Assembly (NCBI GenBank): GCA_965652545.1
Contig: CBFGWV010000102.1
Coordinates: 1-15,059, forward strand
Source of the DNA: CBFGWV01 sp965652545
GTDB lineage: Bacteria > Pseudomonadota > Gammaproteobacteria > Competibacterales > Competibacteraceae
Length of the DNA stretch: 15,059 nucleotides
Direction of reading: 5' to 3'
A program made the position numbers and the translations under genes. The first letter of the stretch is position 1. Every line of letters begins with the position of its first letter. The notes under the pieces were generated by a model. It worked only from the letters and a program-made list of their open reading frames with translations. It had not been told where the DNA came from and did no database searches. Of the stretch, positions 1-7,255 are shown in pieces.

Positions 1-1232
1 GGCAGGTACACCATGCCCAGGGCCTCATCGACGCTGGCGGTGGACCACATGTTGGGCGAGTTTTCCGAATAGGTTTCGCCCGCCGCGATGGGTGTAGTGT
101 CGCCCGGGTTGGCCGGGTCCCAGTTCCAGACCAGCTCGCCGGTCATCGCGTCATAGGCGCGAATCACGCCGGAGGGCTCGTTGACGGACACATTGTCGTT
201 GACCGCGCCGCCCACCACGATGAGGCCGCCAGCCACCACGGGGGGCGAGGTGGAGTAATAAAACCCATCGGTCACGTTGGGCATGTTCGCCCACAGGTCG
301 ACCTCGCCCTGCTCGCCGAAGCCCTGGCAAATCTCGCCGGTTTCCGCATCCAATGCAATCAGCCGCGCATCGGCCGTGGGCATGAAAATGCGTTGCGGAC
401 ACTCGGCCGGTGGCGTTTCCTCCGCAGCTTGGTAATAGGACACCCCGCGACACGTCAGGTGTTGGCGATTGGATTCGTCGGGTACCTGCGGGTCGACGCG
501 CCAGCGCTCCTCGCCGGTGGCCGCGTCCAGGGCGATCACGAGATTGTGCGGTGTGCACAGATAGACCGTGTCCTCGATTTTCAGCGGGGTGACTTCGTAG
601 GTGGTTTCGTTCGGGTCGTCAGGACGGCGCAGGTCACCGGTCTGGTACGTCCACGCCACCTCCAGGCCGCCAATGTTCTGCGGCGTGATCTGCTCCAACG
701 GCGAGTAGCGATCGCCATAGCCGGTGCGTCCGTAGGCATGCCATTCACCCGCCGGCACGCCCACGACATCGGGCGGCGGCGCGGCGCCCGGCGCCTGCGC
801 CACCGCGCCCTCGCGGCCATGCGTGGGTGTGAAGGCCGCCACCACGCTCACCCCGGCGAACAGCAGCAGCGCCAGGGCCAGAGGAATCCTCGCCCCACCT
901 GCGCCCCCGTCGGGTCGGCGCCGCATGGGTCGGCTCACCCAAGGCAACAGCAGCCACAATCCAAGCAGGAAGACGACCCCGCCGCGCGGGGCGATTTGCC
1001 ACCAATCGAGCCCGACTTCCCACAGTGTCCAGGCGAGCGTACCCAGAACGACCAGGGCGTACACCCACAGCGATACCCGCTGGCGGGCCGCCAGTAACGC
1101 GCCGGTGAGCACAAAGCCCAGCCCTGCGATGACGTAGTACCAGGAACCTCCCAGCATCGCCAACCAGACGCCCCCGGCGCCCAGGGCAATGCCGATCAGC
1201 AGGAAGACGATGCCGGTGACCAGGGGAAACAT
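1..1232 (-). CDS. gcd: Membrane-bound PQQ-dependent dehydrogenase, glucose/quinate/shikimate family (partial, 3' end outside window)
   Basis: Quinoprotein dehydrogenase of the inner membrane that oxidises a sugar (or quinate/shikimate) in the periplasm and passes electrons to ubiquinone. About 410 N-terminal residues are present; the family is usually near 800, so the second half lies beyond the left edge. Seen: five hydrophobic segments in roughly residues 1-100, including the family-like GGSWYYVIAGLGF and LAWTLWEVGLDWW. These are followed near residue 145 by WHAYGRTGYGDRYSPL and then EQITPQNIGGLEVAWTYQTGD-type propeller sequence, where the PQQ beta-propeller begins. The ATG at 1232 gives the expected short N-terminus (MFPLVTGIVF). 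Its start lies 2 bp after the TAG of the upstream ferritin-like gene and has only a weak Shine-Dalgarno, which suggests translational coupling. The exact substrate cannot be decided from the half present; glucose is the commonest. PQQ synthesis genes lie about 11 kb away in the same window. Confidence 0.92.
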   Translation of the reverse strand, partial: MFPLVTGIVFLLIGIALGAGGVWLAMLGGSWYYVIAGLGFVLTGALLAARQRVSLWVYALVVLGTLAWTLWEVGLDWWQIAPRGGVVFLLGLWLLLPWVSRPMRRRPDGGAGGARIPLALALLLFAGVSVVAAFTPTHGREGAVAQAPGAAPPPDVVGVPAGEWHAYGRTGYGDRYSPLEQITPQNIGGLEVAWTYQTGDLRRPDDPNETTYEVTPLKIEDTVYLCTPHNLVIALDAATGEERWRVDPQVPDESNRQHLTCRGVSYYQAAEETPPAECPQRIFMPTADARLIALDAETGEICQGFGEQGEVDLWANMPNVTDGFYYSTSPPVVAGGLIVVGGAVNDNVSVNEPSGVIRAYDAMTGELVWNWDPANPGDTTPIAAGETYSENSPNMWSTASVDEALGMVYL

Positions 1233-1234
1233 GC

Positions 1235-1960
1235 CTAAAGACTCGCCTCGTCCATCGTGGCCGCCTGATGCCAGGCGCGGATCTTCTCCAGATGGTTGCG
1301 CTCATCGTCCAGGGCGACACGGAAGTTGTCCGCCATGGTGCTCTGTCCCATCTCTTCGGCCAGCTTGATCAACAGCGCCCAGCCATCGTTGTCGGCCATT
1401 TCGGCGACCAGAATGGCGTGCAGGCACTGCGTCGGCGAGGTGCGGGGATCATTGAGCACCTGCACCAGGCCCATGGCCTCGACCCCTACCAGGTCGGCCG
1501 ATGGCGTCTGTGCGGTCGGGTCGCCGCCGAGGGTTTCGATGGCCTCGGCCACGAGCTTGAAGTGCTCCGCCTCCTCTTTGCGAAACTGGCGCAGTGTCTC
1601 GATCGGCACCGCGGGTCCGCTGCCGTTGCTGGCCTGGCACTTGGTTATCAGCGCATCGTACAGACGCGTTCCGCTGCGCTCGAAGGCCAGGCGCTCACCG
1701 AGCTTGTCGATGAACACCTGGGGACGCTCGCCGGTAAGCATCTCCATACCCGACTTGACCACACCCTTGACCGTCGCGGGCACCGGCACCGACCCCAGCG
1801 CGTCGGCCTCGGCGATGTAATCGCTGCGCAATCCGGCCAAAGCTTGCGCATCGCCGGGGGGCGGCACTGTTTTTTCCGCATGCTTGACCATCTCCTCGGT
1901 CAGCAGGGGCGACATCTGGATTCCGGTTCGGTTGATCCCGAGTTTGGTTGGATTTTCCAT
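1235..1960 (-). CDS. Ferritin-like di-iron domain protein (241 aa)
   Basis: A ferritin-like four-helix protein of unknown physiological role. Seen: a complete set of candidate di-iron ligands in the usual order, namely E94 (in LAFERSG), E130 and H133 (KEEAEHF, an ExxH), E187 (VAEMADN), and E220 and H223 (DERNH, a second ExxH). The first ~85 residues are a non-helical-looking extension rich in proline. Family knowledge: this arrangement is that of ferritin/rubrerythrin-type oxidases, which bind two irons and react with O2 or peroxide. The ATG at 1960 is chosen because AGGAGG lies 4 bases upstream (1965-1970); an in-frame ATG at 2041 lies inside the preceding gene and lacks such a site. It follows another ferritin-like gene by 35 bp and precedes the PQQ dehydrogenase by 2 bp, so the three genes probably share a transcript. 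No signal peptide is visible, so it should be cytoplasmic. Confidence 0.85.
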   Translation of the reverse strand: MENPTKLGINRTGIQMSPLLTEEMVKHAEKTVPPPGDAQALAGLRSDYIAEADALGSVPVPATVKGVVKSGMEMLTGERPQVFIDKLGERLAFERSGTRLYDALITKCQASNGSGPAVPIETLRQFRKEEAEHFKLVAEAIETLGGDPTAQTPSADLVGVEAMGLVQVLNDPRTSPTQCLHAILVAEMADNDGWALLIKLAEEMGQSTMADNFRVALDDERNHLEKIRAWHQAATMDEASL

Positions 1961-1964
1961 GATT

Positions 1965-1970
1965 CCTCCT
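1965..1970 (-). promoter_or_regulatory. Ribosome binding site AGGAGG for the 241-aa ferritin-like gene
   Basis: A perfect AGGAGG on the minus strand lies 4 bases before the ATG at 1960. It decides that start over the in-frame ATG at 2041. Confidence 0.8.
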
Positions 1971-1995
1971 GCGGTACTAAGAGCCTGTCGGGCGC

Positions 1996-3165
1996 CTAGA
2001 GATTGGCGACTTTGCGCTTCAGCTCGGTACCCGGTGTCCACTGGTACCCGGCCGCAACGGTCTGGCTGGGCGAGCCCTGCGCATTGAGCCGGTCGCGGTA
2101 CTCGATGGACTCGTGACGCTCCTGCGCCTTGTCCACGAACTGGGTACCCACGGCACGCAGGTCCACTTCATTGGATAGGGTCTGAAGTACGAAGTCGCGC
2201 TGGCTTTCGAATGGAATCGGCTCGGGCAACGACTCGGGCAGAACCTCGGCCGGGTCACGCCGCTCGATCTTCTTGAACAGCTCGGTCGCCAGTTGCAGGT
2301 GACCGAGTTCGTAGTCGAGAAACCGCTCCCAGAGCGCCTTGATGCGGGGGTTCGTCTCCTGCTGGGCGAAGCCGTAATAGTTGTAGACCTCGTTGGCTTC
2401 GTGCAGCAGCCATTTCTCCAGCCAGGTTTCGTTTGGGTCGATGATCGACTCGTACTGCGTGACGTGCTGCTCCTCGATGGAGGCGATTTCGGCGTACAAC
2501 TGGCGCGCCAGCGGATCGGTGAACAGCGGGCCGATGTTCATGTAGTAGTTATGCGTCTGCTGCTCGCCGGACATGATCGTCAGCGCGTGCAACTTGCTCA
2601 ACGGGTCGGCCTTGGTACGGTCGTAGTGATCGCGCAGATCGTCATGGGGGTCGCGGTGTTCGTCCACCGTTGGGCGGCCAGGGAGAATGTCGGTGTAGCT
2701 CTGGAGAATGTTGTTGGCGTCCTTACCTTCCAGCCGATCCAGCAGCGCCGAATAGCGATACATGTGATCGAAGTCCTCCAACAGGCCGAACCTGTAGACC
2801 TGGGCCAGATACGGGTCGGGCTCGCGCTGCGCCACCGCCGCGGTCACCTCGATCGCCACCTGCTCGTAGCCGATGGTCGTCTCCAGAGGCGAGTGATCGG
2901 CGCCCAGCAGCCAGTTGACCGTCGTGGCCTGGTGCTGCTCTACGCGACGCACTTGAGCCAGCGGTCCTTGCAGATCCTTGTTCATTCGCGCACAGGAATG
3001 CTGAAAGCGCACCGACTCCAGCTCTATGCCGTTCATCAGGATGACGCGCACCCGGGTGAACGCATCGTCATCGAGTTTGCTCAAGGGCTTCTGCACCATG
3101 TCGCGCCAAGTGAACGTCTGGCGATCGATGGGACAGCCCTTCGATTCGAACAGTGAAAATGCCAT
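1996..3165 (-). CDS. Large ferritin-like di-iron protein (389 aa)
   Basis: A second, larger ferritin-like protein with little visible similarity to its 241-aa neighbour beyond the iron-binding pattern. Seen: in the C-terminal half, E201 (GEQQTHNYY), E231 and H234 (IEEQH), E259 (ANEVYNYY), and E286 and H289 (YELGH) form a complete candidate di-iron set. The N-terminal half (residues 45-145) is also helical with Glu/His clusters (ELESVRFQH, VEQHQ, LLEDFDHMYRY), as if it were a second, diverged bundle. No signal peptide or membrane segment is seen. The ATG at 3165 is chosen because AAAAGGAA lies just upstream; the frame stays open to 3366 but that stretch overlaps the permease gene and reads as non-conserved sequence. 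It is the first gene after the 154-bp, A+T-richer gap, so a promoter for the ferritin-ferritin-dehydrogenase unit probably lies there. Function is not known to me. Confidence 0.82.
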   Translation of the reverse strand: MAFSLFESKGCPIDRQTFTWRDMVQKPLSKLDDDAFTRVRVILMNGIELESVRFQHSCARMNKDLQGPLAQVRRVEQHQATTVNWLLGADHSPLETTIGYEQVAIEVTAAVAQREPDPYLAQVYRFGLLEDFDHMYRYSALLDRLEGKDANNILQSYTDILPGRPTVDEHRDPHDDLRDHYDRTKADPLSKLHALTIMSGEQQTHNYYMNIGPLFTDPLARQLYAEIASIEEQHVTQYESIIDPNETWLEKWLLHEANEVYNYYGFAQQETNPRIKALWERFLDYELGHLQLATELFKKIERRDPAEVLPESLPEPIPFESQRDFVLQTLSNEVDLRAVGTQFVDKAQERHESIEYRDRLNAQGSPSQTVAAGYQWTPGTELKRKVANL

Positions 3166-3319
3166 GAGTGTTCCTTTTCCGATCTGCGATGGAACCGTTA
3201 GCAGCAATTCATATGCCATTGGCCAATCGGTTGATTGCATTGACTTTAAAATCGATGGCACGGGTGAGTACGGCAATCTTTTCAATGCCGTCTTGCAGGA
3301 ATTACAGAACGCCGATCGA
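3166..3319 (-). promoter_or_regulatory. A+T-richer intergenic region, probable promoter for the ferritin-like/PQQ-dehydrogenase unit
   Basis: This 154-bp gap is clearly richer in A+T than the surrounding genes. It holds a perfect 10-bp palindrome, ATTGGCCAAT, at 3218-3227 and an adjoining AATC-GGTT-GATT inverted repeat (3226-3237), either of which could be an operator. A Shine-Dalgarno AAAAGGAA is at 3171-3178. I cannot assign -35 and -10 boxes with confidence. No T-tract terminator for the upstream permease gene is visible, so read-through from upstream remains possible. Confidence 0.4.
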
Positions 3320-4378
3320 CTACTTCCCCAGTGGCGTGACCCGCTCGCCGAGAATATCGCCCACATACAGCATCTGGATCGGCACGATCAGCGCGATGAG
3401 CAGCGGGGTGGCCAACAGCAGCCCGAGCATGCCGAACAGCACGCCGACGAAAACCTGCCCGCCGAGCAGCAATGCCGGTGGCAGCGCGACCGCGCGCACC
3501 TGGACATACGGGGTGATGACATTGCTCTCGACGAACTGCACCACCGCATAGACGATGGCCACGTACACCGCGTGTGCGGGGCTCTGAATCAAGCCCACCA
3601 TGATCGCCGGCACCGCCGATATGATCGGCCCGATAAAGGGCACGAAGGACAACAGACCGGCGATGACCGCCAGCACCAGAATCAGCTGTGAGTCGATGAT
3701 CCACAGCCCCAAAGCAGTCAAGACGCCCACCACGGTCATGGTGATGGCACGCCCGATCAGCCACCAGCGCAAGGCGTGGGCGGTCGTCTGCAGAACCTCG
3801 TCGAACCGGGCGCGTCGCGTCGCGGGAAACAGACAGAGCAGGCCGTTCCAGTACAGCCGCGGATCCAGCGCCAGATAAAAGCCGATGATCAGGATCAGCA
3901 GTGCATTGGTGAGGCCGCCGAGCATGGTGGAGAAGACTCCGGTGACACCGCCCAGCAGGCGCGGTGCCGAGGGAACGGCGTCCTCCCACGCATCTTCCGT
4001 CCACGTCAGCAGGGGCTCACCCCAGCTGTATTCACTCAGCGTTTCCTCCAGCCGCATCAAGGCATCGGGTAGTTGTTCGGACAATTGCCCTACCTGTTCG
4101 GCCACCGCCGGTCCGGCAAACCGCCCGATGACAAAAGCCAGCCCTATCACTCCCAGCGAGGCCGCGATCACGGCCCACAGCCGGGGCATACGCGCGTGGC
4201 GTTGCAGCGGATAGGCGATCCCGCCGAGCAGGATCGCGAACAGCACAGCGGCGAACACCAGCAGCAAAACATAGGAGAGGTGACGGGCGGTCAGCAACAG
4301 AACCACGGCCAGGCTGGCCACCCCGACCGCGATCAGCACGTGACGGGTGAAGGGCCGTGTACCATCCGGGTACGTCAT
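3320..4378 (-). CDS. AI-2E family transporter (PerM/YdiK-type permease)
   Basis: An inner-membrane permease of the AI-2E transporter (UPF0118) family; members include proteins implicated in autoinducer-2 export and Na+/H+ antiport, so the substrate here is open. The length of 352 aa is typical. Seen: N-terminal hydrophobic segments (about residues 12-30, 33-55 and 66-85), then a soluble stretch of about 60 residues (90-145), then a C-terminal membrane block. The family signatures in that block are FVPFIGPIIS (from residue 245) and QFVESNVITPYVQVRAVALP (281-300), followed by the hydrophobic GVLFGMLGLLLATPLLIAL. The ATG at 4378 has AAGGAG about 7 bases upstream. It lies 66 bp after the topoisomerase gene on the same strand and probably belongs to the same transcript. 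Confidence 0.9.
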   Translation of the reverse strand: MTYPDGTRPFTRHVLIAVGVASLAVVLLLTARHLSYVLLLVFAAVLFAILLGGIAYPLQRHARMPRLWAVIAASLGVIGLAFVIGRFAGPAVAEQVGQLSEQLPDALMRLEETLSEYSWGEPLLTWTEDAWEDAVPSAPRLLGGVTGVFSTMLGGLTNALLILIIGFYLALDPRLYWNGLLCLFPATRRARFDEVLQTTAHALRWWLIGRAITMTVVGVLTALGLWIIDSQLILVLAVIAGLLSFVPFIGPIISAVPAIMVGLIQSPAHAVYVAIVYAVVQFVESNVITPYVQVRAVALPPALLLGGQVFVGVLFGMLGLLLATPLLIALIVPIQMLYVGDILGERVTPLGK

Positions 4379-4444
4379 GGAGGAACTCCTTGCAGCTAGC
4401 TATCTGGGCATCGAGCGCTTGCCGAAGGTTCAGTTTCCGTGCAC

Positions 4445-5482
4445 TCACACCGCATCGCTGAGCTTCAGCCATGCCAAAACATCCCGCTCGGTCACACTCA
4501 TGCGCGGATGCCGTCGTTTCCCTTTTGCCGCTTGGCGCAGCGCATCGGCCAGCCGGCCCTTCAGCCAGGCCTCGATGACCGCTGGGTGGATATAGCAACG
4601 CCGGCAAACCGCGCGGGTGTTCCCCAGCCGGGCGGCGACCTCGTCGATGACGGCGTTGAGGCATTGCGCGGCGGCCTTGCGGCTCGGCGGCAACGCCGTC
4701 TCACGCAACAGGCTGGCCGCGCACACCGTGCCCGCCCAGGTGCGGAAGTGCTTGGAGCTGAATTCCGCGCCGGCGATGCGATGGATGTAGGCGTTGACGT
4801 CGTCGGAATCGATCGTCTGCACGTGTCCGTCGTCGTTGAGGTAACGGAATAACCGCTGTCCCGGCAACTCCTGCAGCGAGCGGATGACCTTCGCCACGCG
4901 GCGATCGCTCAGGCGCAGGTTCCAGCTGCGCCCGCTCTTGCCCTTGAACCTGAAACGCAACTCCGCACCGTTCACTCCGACGTGTCGCCCGTGCAAGGTG
5001 GTCAGGCCGAAGCTCTTGTTGTCGCGGGCGTAGACGGTGTTGCCCACCCGAATCAACGTCTTCTCGAGCAGTTCGACGACGGTCGCCAGCACCCGCTCGC
5101 GGCACAGGCCGGGGCGGGCCAGGTCGCGCTGGATGTGCCGACGGATCGTGGGCAGCTTCTGGGCAAAGGTCACCAAGCTTGCGTACTTGGCTGCATCGCG
5201 CACCCCGGTCCACTCCGGGTGGTAGCGGTATTGCTTGCGGCCGCGCGCATCGCGCCCGGTGGCCTGGATATGCCCGTTGGGATCGGTGCAAATCCATACC
5301 TCGGTGTACGCCGGCGGTATCGCCAGCGCCCGCAGGCGACGAATCGTCGCCGCGTCGGTGATGCGTCCGCCGTGCGGATCGAGGTACACAAAGCCGCGAC
5401 CGCAGCGACGACGGGCAATACCCGGCTCGTCATCGTTGACATAGACCAGCCCCGCTGCCCGGGCGGATGCGGCTGCGTCCAT
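4445..5482 (-). CDS. Type IB DNA topoisomerase (poxvirus/Deinococcus-like)
   Basis: Relaxes supercoiled DNA by nicking one strand through a 3'-phosphotyrosine intermediate; needs no ATP. The length of 345 aa fits the small bacterial TopIB family. Seen: N-terminal DNA-clamp domain with FVYLDPHGGRI and IPPAYTEVWIC; catalytic-domain pieces GRKQYRYH (residues 81-88, conserved Arg/Tyr/His block), RVGNTVYARDNKSFGLTTL, FKGKSG (Lys general acid near 182), SSKHFRTWAGT (active-site Arg247) and LGNTRAVCRRCYIHP with the nucleophile Tyr297. All catalytic positions appear intact. The gene starts 23 bp after the end of the flavoprotein gene; the Shine-Dalgarno is weak. Such enzymes are commonly accessory genes in stress-related clusters of proteobacteria, which is an inference about this location. 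Confidence 0.95.
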   Translation of the reverse strand: MDAAASARAAGLVYVNDDEPGIARRRCGRGFVYLDPHGGRITDAATIRRLRALAIPPAYTEVWICTDPNGHIQATGRDARGRKQYRYHPEWTGVRDAAKYASLVTFAQKLPTIRRHIQRDLARPGLCRERVLATVVELLEKTLIRVGNTVYARDNKSFGLTTLHGRHVGVNGAELRFRFKGKSGRSWNLRLSDRRVAKVIRSLQELPGQRLFRYLNDDGHVQTIDSDDVNAYIHRIAGAEFSSKHFRTWAGTVCAASLLRETALPPSRKAAAQCLNAVIDEVAARLGNTRAVCRRCYIHPAVIEAWLKGRLADALRQAAKGKRRHPRMSVTERDVLAWLKLSDAV

Positions 5483-5505
5483 CGCGATAGGCTGCTCGCT
5501 GGCGG

Positions 5506-7044
5506 TCAGAGCGGCTTCAAACCTTGAAGCAAGGTGGGAATGAGCTCGGAAACCGTCGGGTGTATGTGCACCGCGTGGGTGATCAGCGTATACGGTCGAT
5601 CCGCGTACATCACATCCAGTACCAGGTGAATCGCCTCGTCGGCCTCGATACCCAAAAACGCCGCACCGAGAATGCGCTGGCTGCCGGCATCGACCAGGAT
5701 CTTCATGAAGCCATCGGTTTCCGAGCGCTCACGGGCGCGGGCGACATCGCTCATCTGCAAGATGCCGATCAACGCTTTGCGGCCGGACTCGCGCACCTCA
5801 CGCTCGCTCATCCCAGCGCGTGCCAGGGGCGGGTCGGTGAACATCGCATAGGCCGGTATGCGGTCGCTGAGCCGGCGGCCCTCGCCATCGAGCAGGTTGG
5901 CCGCGACGATTTCATAATCGTTGTAGGCGGTGTGAGTAAACGGCCCCTGCCCATTGCATTCGCCCAGGGCCCAGATGCCCTCGACATTGGTGCGCAACTG
6001 GTCATCGACTTCGATATAGCCTTTCTTGCCGGTTTTCACCCCCGCCGCCGCAAGGCCCAGATCGTCGGTGTTGGGGGTGCGGCCGGTAGCAAGCAACAGA
6101 TCGGAGCCCAGGATCTCCATCGGGTGCTTATCGTCGACTGCGGTGAGCCGAATGCCATTGCCGTGCTTGCCGACGGCATAGTCCGGCGCATCGGTGACGA
6201 TACGAATGCCCTCCTCCTCCAAGATGCGGCGGATCTCGCTGGAGATGTCCTCGTCCTCGTGCGCCGCCAGGCGCGGGGCGCGCTCGATGACCGTCACCTC
6301 GCTACCGAAGCGGCGAAACATCTGCGCAAACTCCAACCCGACGTAGCTGCCGCCCATGATCACCAGATGCTCGGGCAGGTAGTCCACGTCCATCATGCTG
6401 GTGTTGGTCTTGTAGGGGACGGTGTCCAACCCAGTGAGCGGCGGCACCTGGGCACGGCCACCGACGTTGATGAAGATCTTCTCCGCCTCCAGCAATGTAT
6501 CGCCCACCCGCACCACGTGCGGCCCCTCGAAACATGCGTGACCGGTGAAGACCGTGCAGTTGTCGGTTTCGCGCAGCGAGCGCTCAAGCCCCTCTGACGA
6601 ACGCCGCACAAGCTCGTCCTTGCGCAGCTTGACCGTCTTCATGTCCACCAGGGCGCCGCCGTCGAGCACCACACCGAAATCGGCCGCCCGGCGCACCATG
6701 TGGGCGGCACGGGCGCTGGCGATCATGGTCTTGGTGGGCGTGCACCCGGTATTGACGCAGGTGCCGCCGAAATCCTTACGCTCGATGACCGCAACCTTCA
6801 ACGCGGCACCCGCGAGCCGGCGCGCCAGCGCAGGACCGGCCTGCCCGGTGCCGATCACGATGGCATCGAAGGACAGCACAGCAGTGTTGGCACCCGTATG
6901 GCCAACGGGCTCGGCCGCTGCCGCCACCGAGCCCGTCCACGAGGGCGGATCGCTGGCGGGGAAGGATTCATCCACGGCTTCATCGACGGCGTTGTCGCCC
7001 TCGCGAGGCGTATTCGAACCGGTGTCGTGCGGACCTTGAACCAT
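5506..7044 (-). CDS. Mercuric-reductase-like FAD-dependent pyridine nucleotide-disulfide oxidoreductase with N-terminal ESFPASDPPS extension
   Basis: A class I flavoprotein disulfide reductase. Seen: FAD-binding GTGQAG (residues 65-70), redox-active C96 and C101 in GGTCVNTGC, NAD(P)-binding IMGGSYVGLEFAQ, second FAD motif ALGECNG, and a C-terminal dimerisation domain with HIHPTVSE (H495 and E500, the usual His/Glu proton relay). There is no HMA (GMTCxxC) domain and no vicinal C-terminal cysteine pair, so true mercuric reductase activity is unlikely; the substrate is unknown. The first ~60 residues are an unusual hydrophilic extension with DEAVDESFPASDPPSW (residues 21-36), a motif I know from small stand-alone proteins of proteobacteria and actinobacteria with no defined role. 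The ATG at 7044 is preceded by GGAGACAGG; an upstream in-frame ATG at 7113 would add 23 residues and lacks such a site. It is divergent from the Sel1-repeat gene. Confidence 0.9.
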   Translation of the reverse strand: MVQGPHDTGSNTPREGDNAVDEAVDESFPASDPPSWTGSVAAAAEPVGHTGANTAVLSFDAIVIGTGQAGPALARRLAGAALKVAVIERKDFGGTCVNTGCTPTKTMIASARAAHMVRRAADFGVVLDGGALVDMKTVKLRKDELVRRSSEGLERSLRETDNCTVFTGHACFEGPHVVRVGDTLLEAEKIFINVGGRAQVPPLTGLDTVPYKTNTSMMDVDYLPEHLVIMGGSYVGLEFAQMFRRFGSEVTVIERAPRLAAHEDEDISSEIRRILEEEGIRIVTDAPDYAVGKHGNGIRLTAVDDKHPMEILGSDLLLATGRTPNTDDLGLAAAGVKTGKKGYIEVDDQLRTNVEGIWALGECNGQGPFTHTAYNDYEIVAANLLDGEGRRLSDRIPAYAMFTDPPLARAGMSEREVRESGRKALIGILQMSDVARARERSETDGFMKILVDAGSQRILGAAFLGIEADEAIHLVLDVMYADRPYTLITHAVHIHPTVSELIPTLLQGLKPL

Positions 7045-7255
7045 GACCTGTCTCCATTTATCGCCGGGCGCACTCGCCAAACCAGTCGCCGGACGCGTTG
7101 TCGGACTACGCAAAACTTAGGAGACTCTCGCCGGCGTTCGTTCCATCCGTCGGATGAGGACGGCCGTTCACCCCGGGGCCGATAAGCAGTTCAGGGTGCA
7201 GTCACCCGCAATGGCTCATTGCTGGGTTTGAAAAACCTACAAAGGAGAAAAAGGC
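7045..7255. promoter_or_regulatory. Divergent intergenic region with three small inverted repeats
   Basis: The 211 bp separate two divergently transcribed genes and must carry promoters for both. Seen: a 13-bp odd palindrome CATCCG-T-CGGATG (7144-7156), CAATG-GCT-CATTG (7209-7221) and GGTTT-GAA-AAACC (7225-7237), the last two just upstream of the Shine-Dalgarno of the plus-strand gene. They could be operators or form small hairpins in the leader. I find no convincing -35/-10 pair. Confidence 0.45.

Noticed and set aside
2293..3156. A 287-codon plus-strand open frame
   Set aside because: It is the complement of the 389-aa ferritin-like gene, whose di-iron motifs and ribosome binding site support the minus strand.
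5506..7044. Mercury resistance gene merA
   Set aside because: The fold and CVNTGC centre match, but there is no N-terminal metal-binding domain, no C-terminal cysteine pair and no other mer gene nearby.
7098..7126. A sigma-70 promoter with TTGTCG as -35 for the Sel1-repeat gene
   Set aside because: No acceptable -10 box lies 16-18 bases downstream.
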